The notes under the pieces: generated by a model
Databases searched by the model: none
Told to the model about the DNA's origin: nothing
Seen by the model: only the letters and a program-made list of their open reading frames with translations
Position numbers and translations under genes: made by a program
Source of the DNA: 66-474 sp039923855
GTDB taxonomy: Bacteria > Pseudomonadota > Gammaproteobacteria > Xanthomonadales > Rhodanobacteraceae
DNA: 6,429 bases
Assembly (NCBI GenBank): GCA_039923855.1
Contig: JBDTBW010000061.1
Span: forward strand, 1 to 6,429
Direction: 5' to 3'
Shown here: positions 6,307 through 6,429 of the stretch, one piece after another
How positions within the stretch are numbered: the stretch's first letter is position 1
Layout: the number at the start of each line of letters is the position of its first letter

Positions 6307-6346
6307 CAGCCATCCAATCGAATAATCAAGAGAGCGAGAGCGAGCC

Positions 6347-6429
6347 ATGAACAAGAAAATCTATAGCCTGGTCTGGAACAAGTCCTTGAGCCAAGTGGTG
6401 GTTGCGTCGGAACTGGCTACCAGCAAGAG
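6347..6429 (+). CDS. ESPR-containing exported protein, probable autotransporter/adhesin (5' end only)
   Basis: Only the first 27 codons are in the window. They read MNKKIYSLVWNKSLSQVVVA then SELATSK, a clear match to the extended signal peptide region (ESPR): the MNKxYxxxWNxSLxxxVxxSEL pattern found at the N-terminus of large type V secretion substrates such as trimeric autotransporter adhesins, classical autotransporters and filamentous-haemagglutinin-like proteins. ESPRs precede a normal signal peptide and are thought to slow or guide Sec export. An in-frame TAA at 6323-6325 means ATG 6347 is the first ATG in the frame. The upstream sequence is a purine-rich GAGAGCGAGAGCGAG run (6330-6344) rather than a canonical ribosome-binding site. 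The passenger and translocator type cannot be told here. The long upstream region suggests its own regulation. Confidence 0.85.
   Translation, partial: MNKKIYSLVWNKSLSQVVVASELATSK

Larger units (their letters stand above)
5877..6346 (+). other. Long leader/intergenic region upstream of the ESPR gene
   Basis: These 470 bases separate tatD from the ESPR gene and contain no gene I recognise. They hold a possible sigma-70-type promoter near the left end, two short plus-strand ORFs each preceded by a purine-rich site, and a stable hairpin about 60 bases before the ESPR start. A 106-codon ORF runs antisense at 5993-6313, but its ATG lacks a ribosome-binding site and its product matches nothing I know. 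If transcription starts near the proposed promoter, the ESPR mRNA would have a leader of roughly 400 bases, long enough for post-transcriptional control. It matches no riboswitch I can identify. Confidence 0.5.

Overview
The DNA is GC-rich with a strong preference for G or C at third codon positions. It carries housekeeping genes of clear gammaproteobacterial type, secreted M28 peptidases, and short dispersed palindromic repeats of the kinds common in Xanthomonadales. The best guess is a chromosomal piece from the Xanthomonadaceae/Rhodanobacteraceae group. This is inferred from style and gene content, not from a marker gene.

Layout: (a) 1-556, minus strand, the N-terminal part of a secreted M28-type peptidase that runs off the left edge. 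(b) 557-881, an intergenic stretch between two divergent M28 genes, filled largely by inverted CCTCTCCC/GGGAGAGG-type repeats. (c) 882-2258, plus, a complete secreted M28 zinc peptidase with a C-terminal fibronectin-III-like tail. (d) 2263-4929, minus, the DEAH-type ATP-dependent helicase HrpB, converging on the peptidase gene with only 4 bases between the stop codons. Its coding region contains an in-frame copy of the same repeat family as region b. (e) 4930-5087, a divergent intergenic region holding an inverted pair of a second repeat family (ATTCCGGC...GCCGGAAT type). (f) 5088-5876, plus, tatD, a complete metal-dependent nuclease of the TatD subfamily. (g) 5877-6346, a 470-base region with no convincing long gene. 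It contains a possible promoter, two short ORFs with ribosome-binding-like sequences, and a hairpin. (h) 6347 to the right edge, plus, the first 27 codons of a large surface protein, recognised by its extended signal peptide region (ESPR) as a probable type V secretion (autotransporter/adhesin) gene.

The genes do not form one pathway. Two are probable extracytoplasmic peptidases, hrpB and tatD are intracellular nucleic-acid enzymes, and the last is an exported adhesin-like protein. The most notable points are the repeat pair captured in frame inside hrpB, the way both repeat families occur as inverted pairs, and the long, signal-rich leader in front of the ESPR gene. I found no CRISPR array, tRNA, rRNA, insertion sequence or complete novel system.
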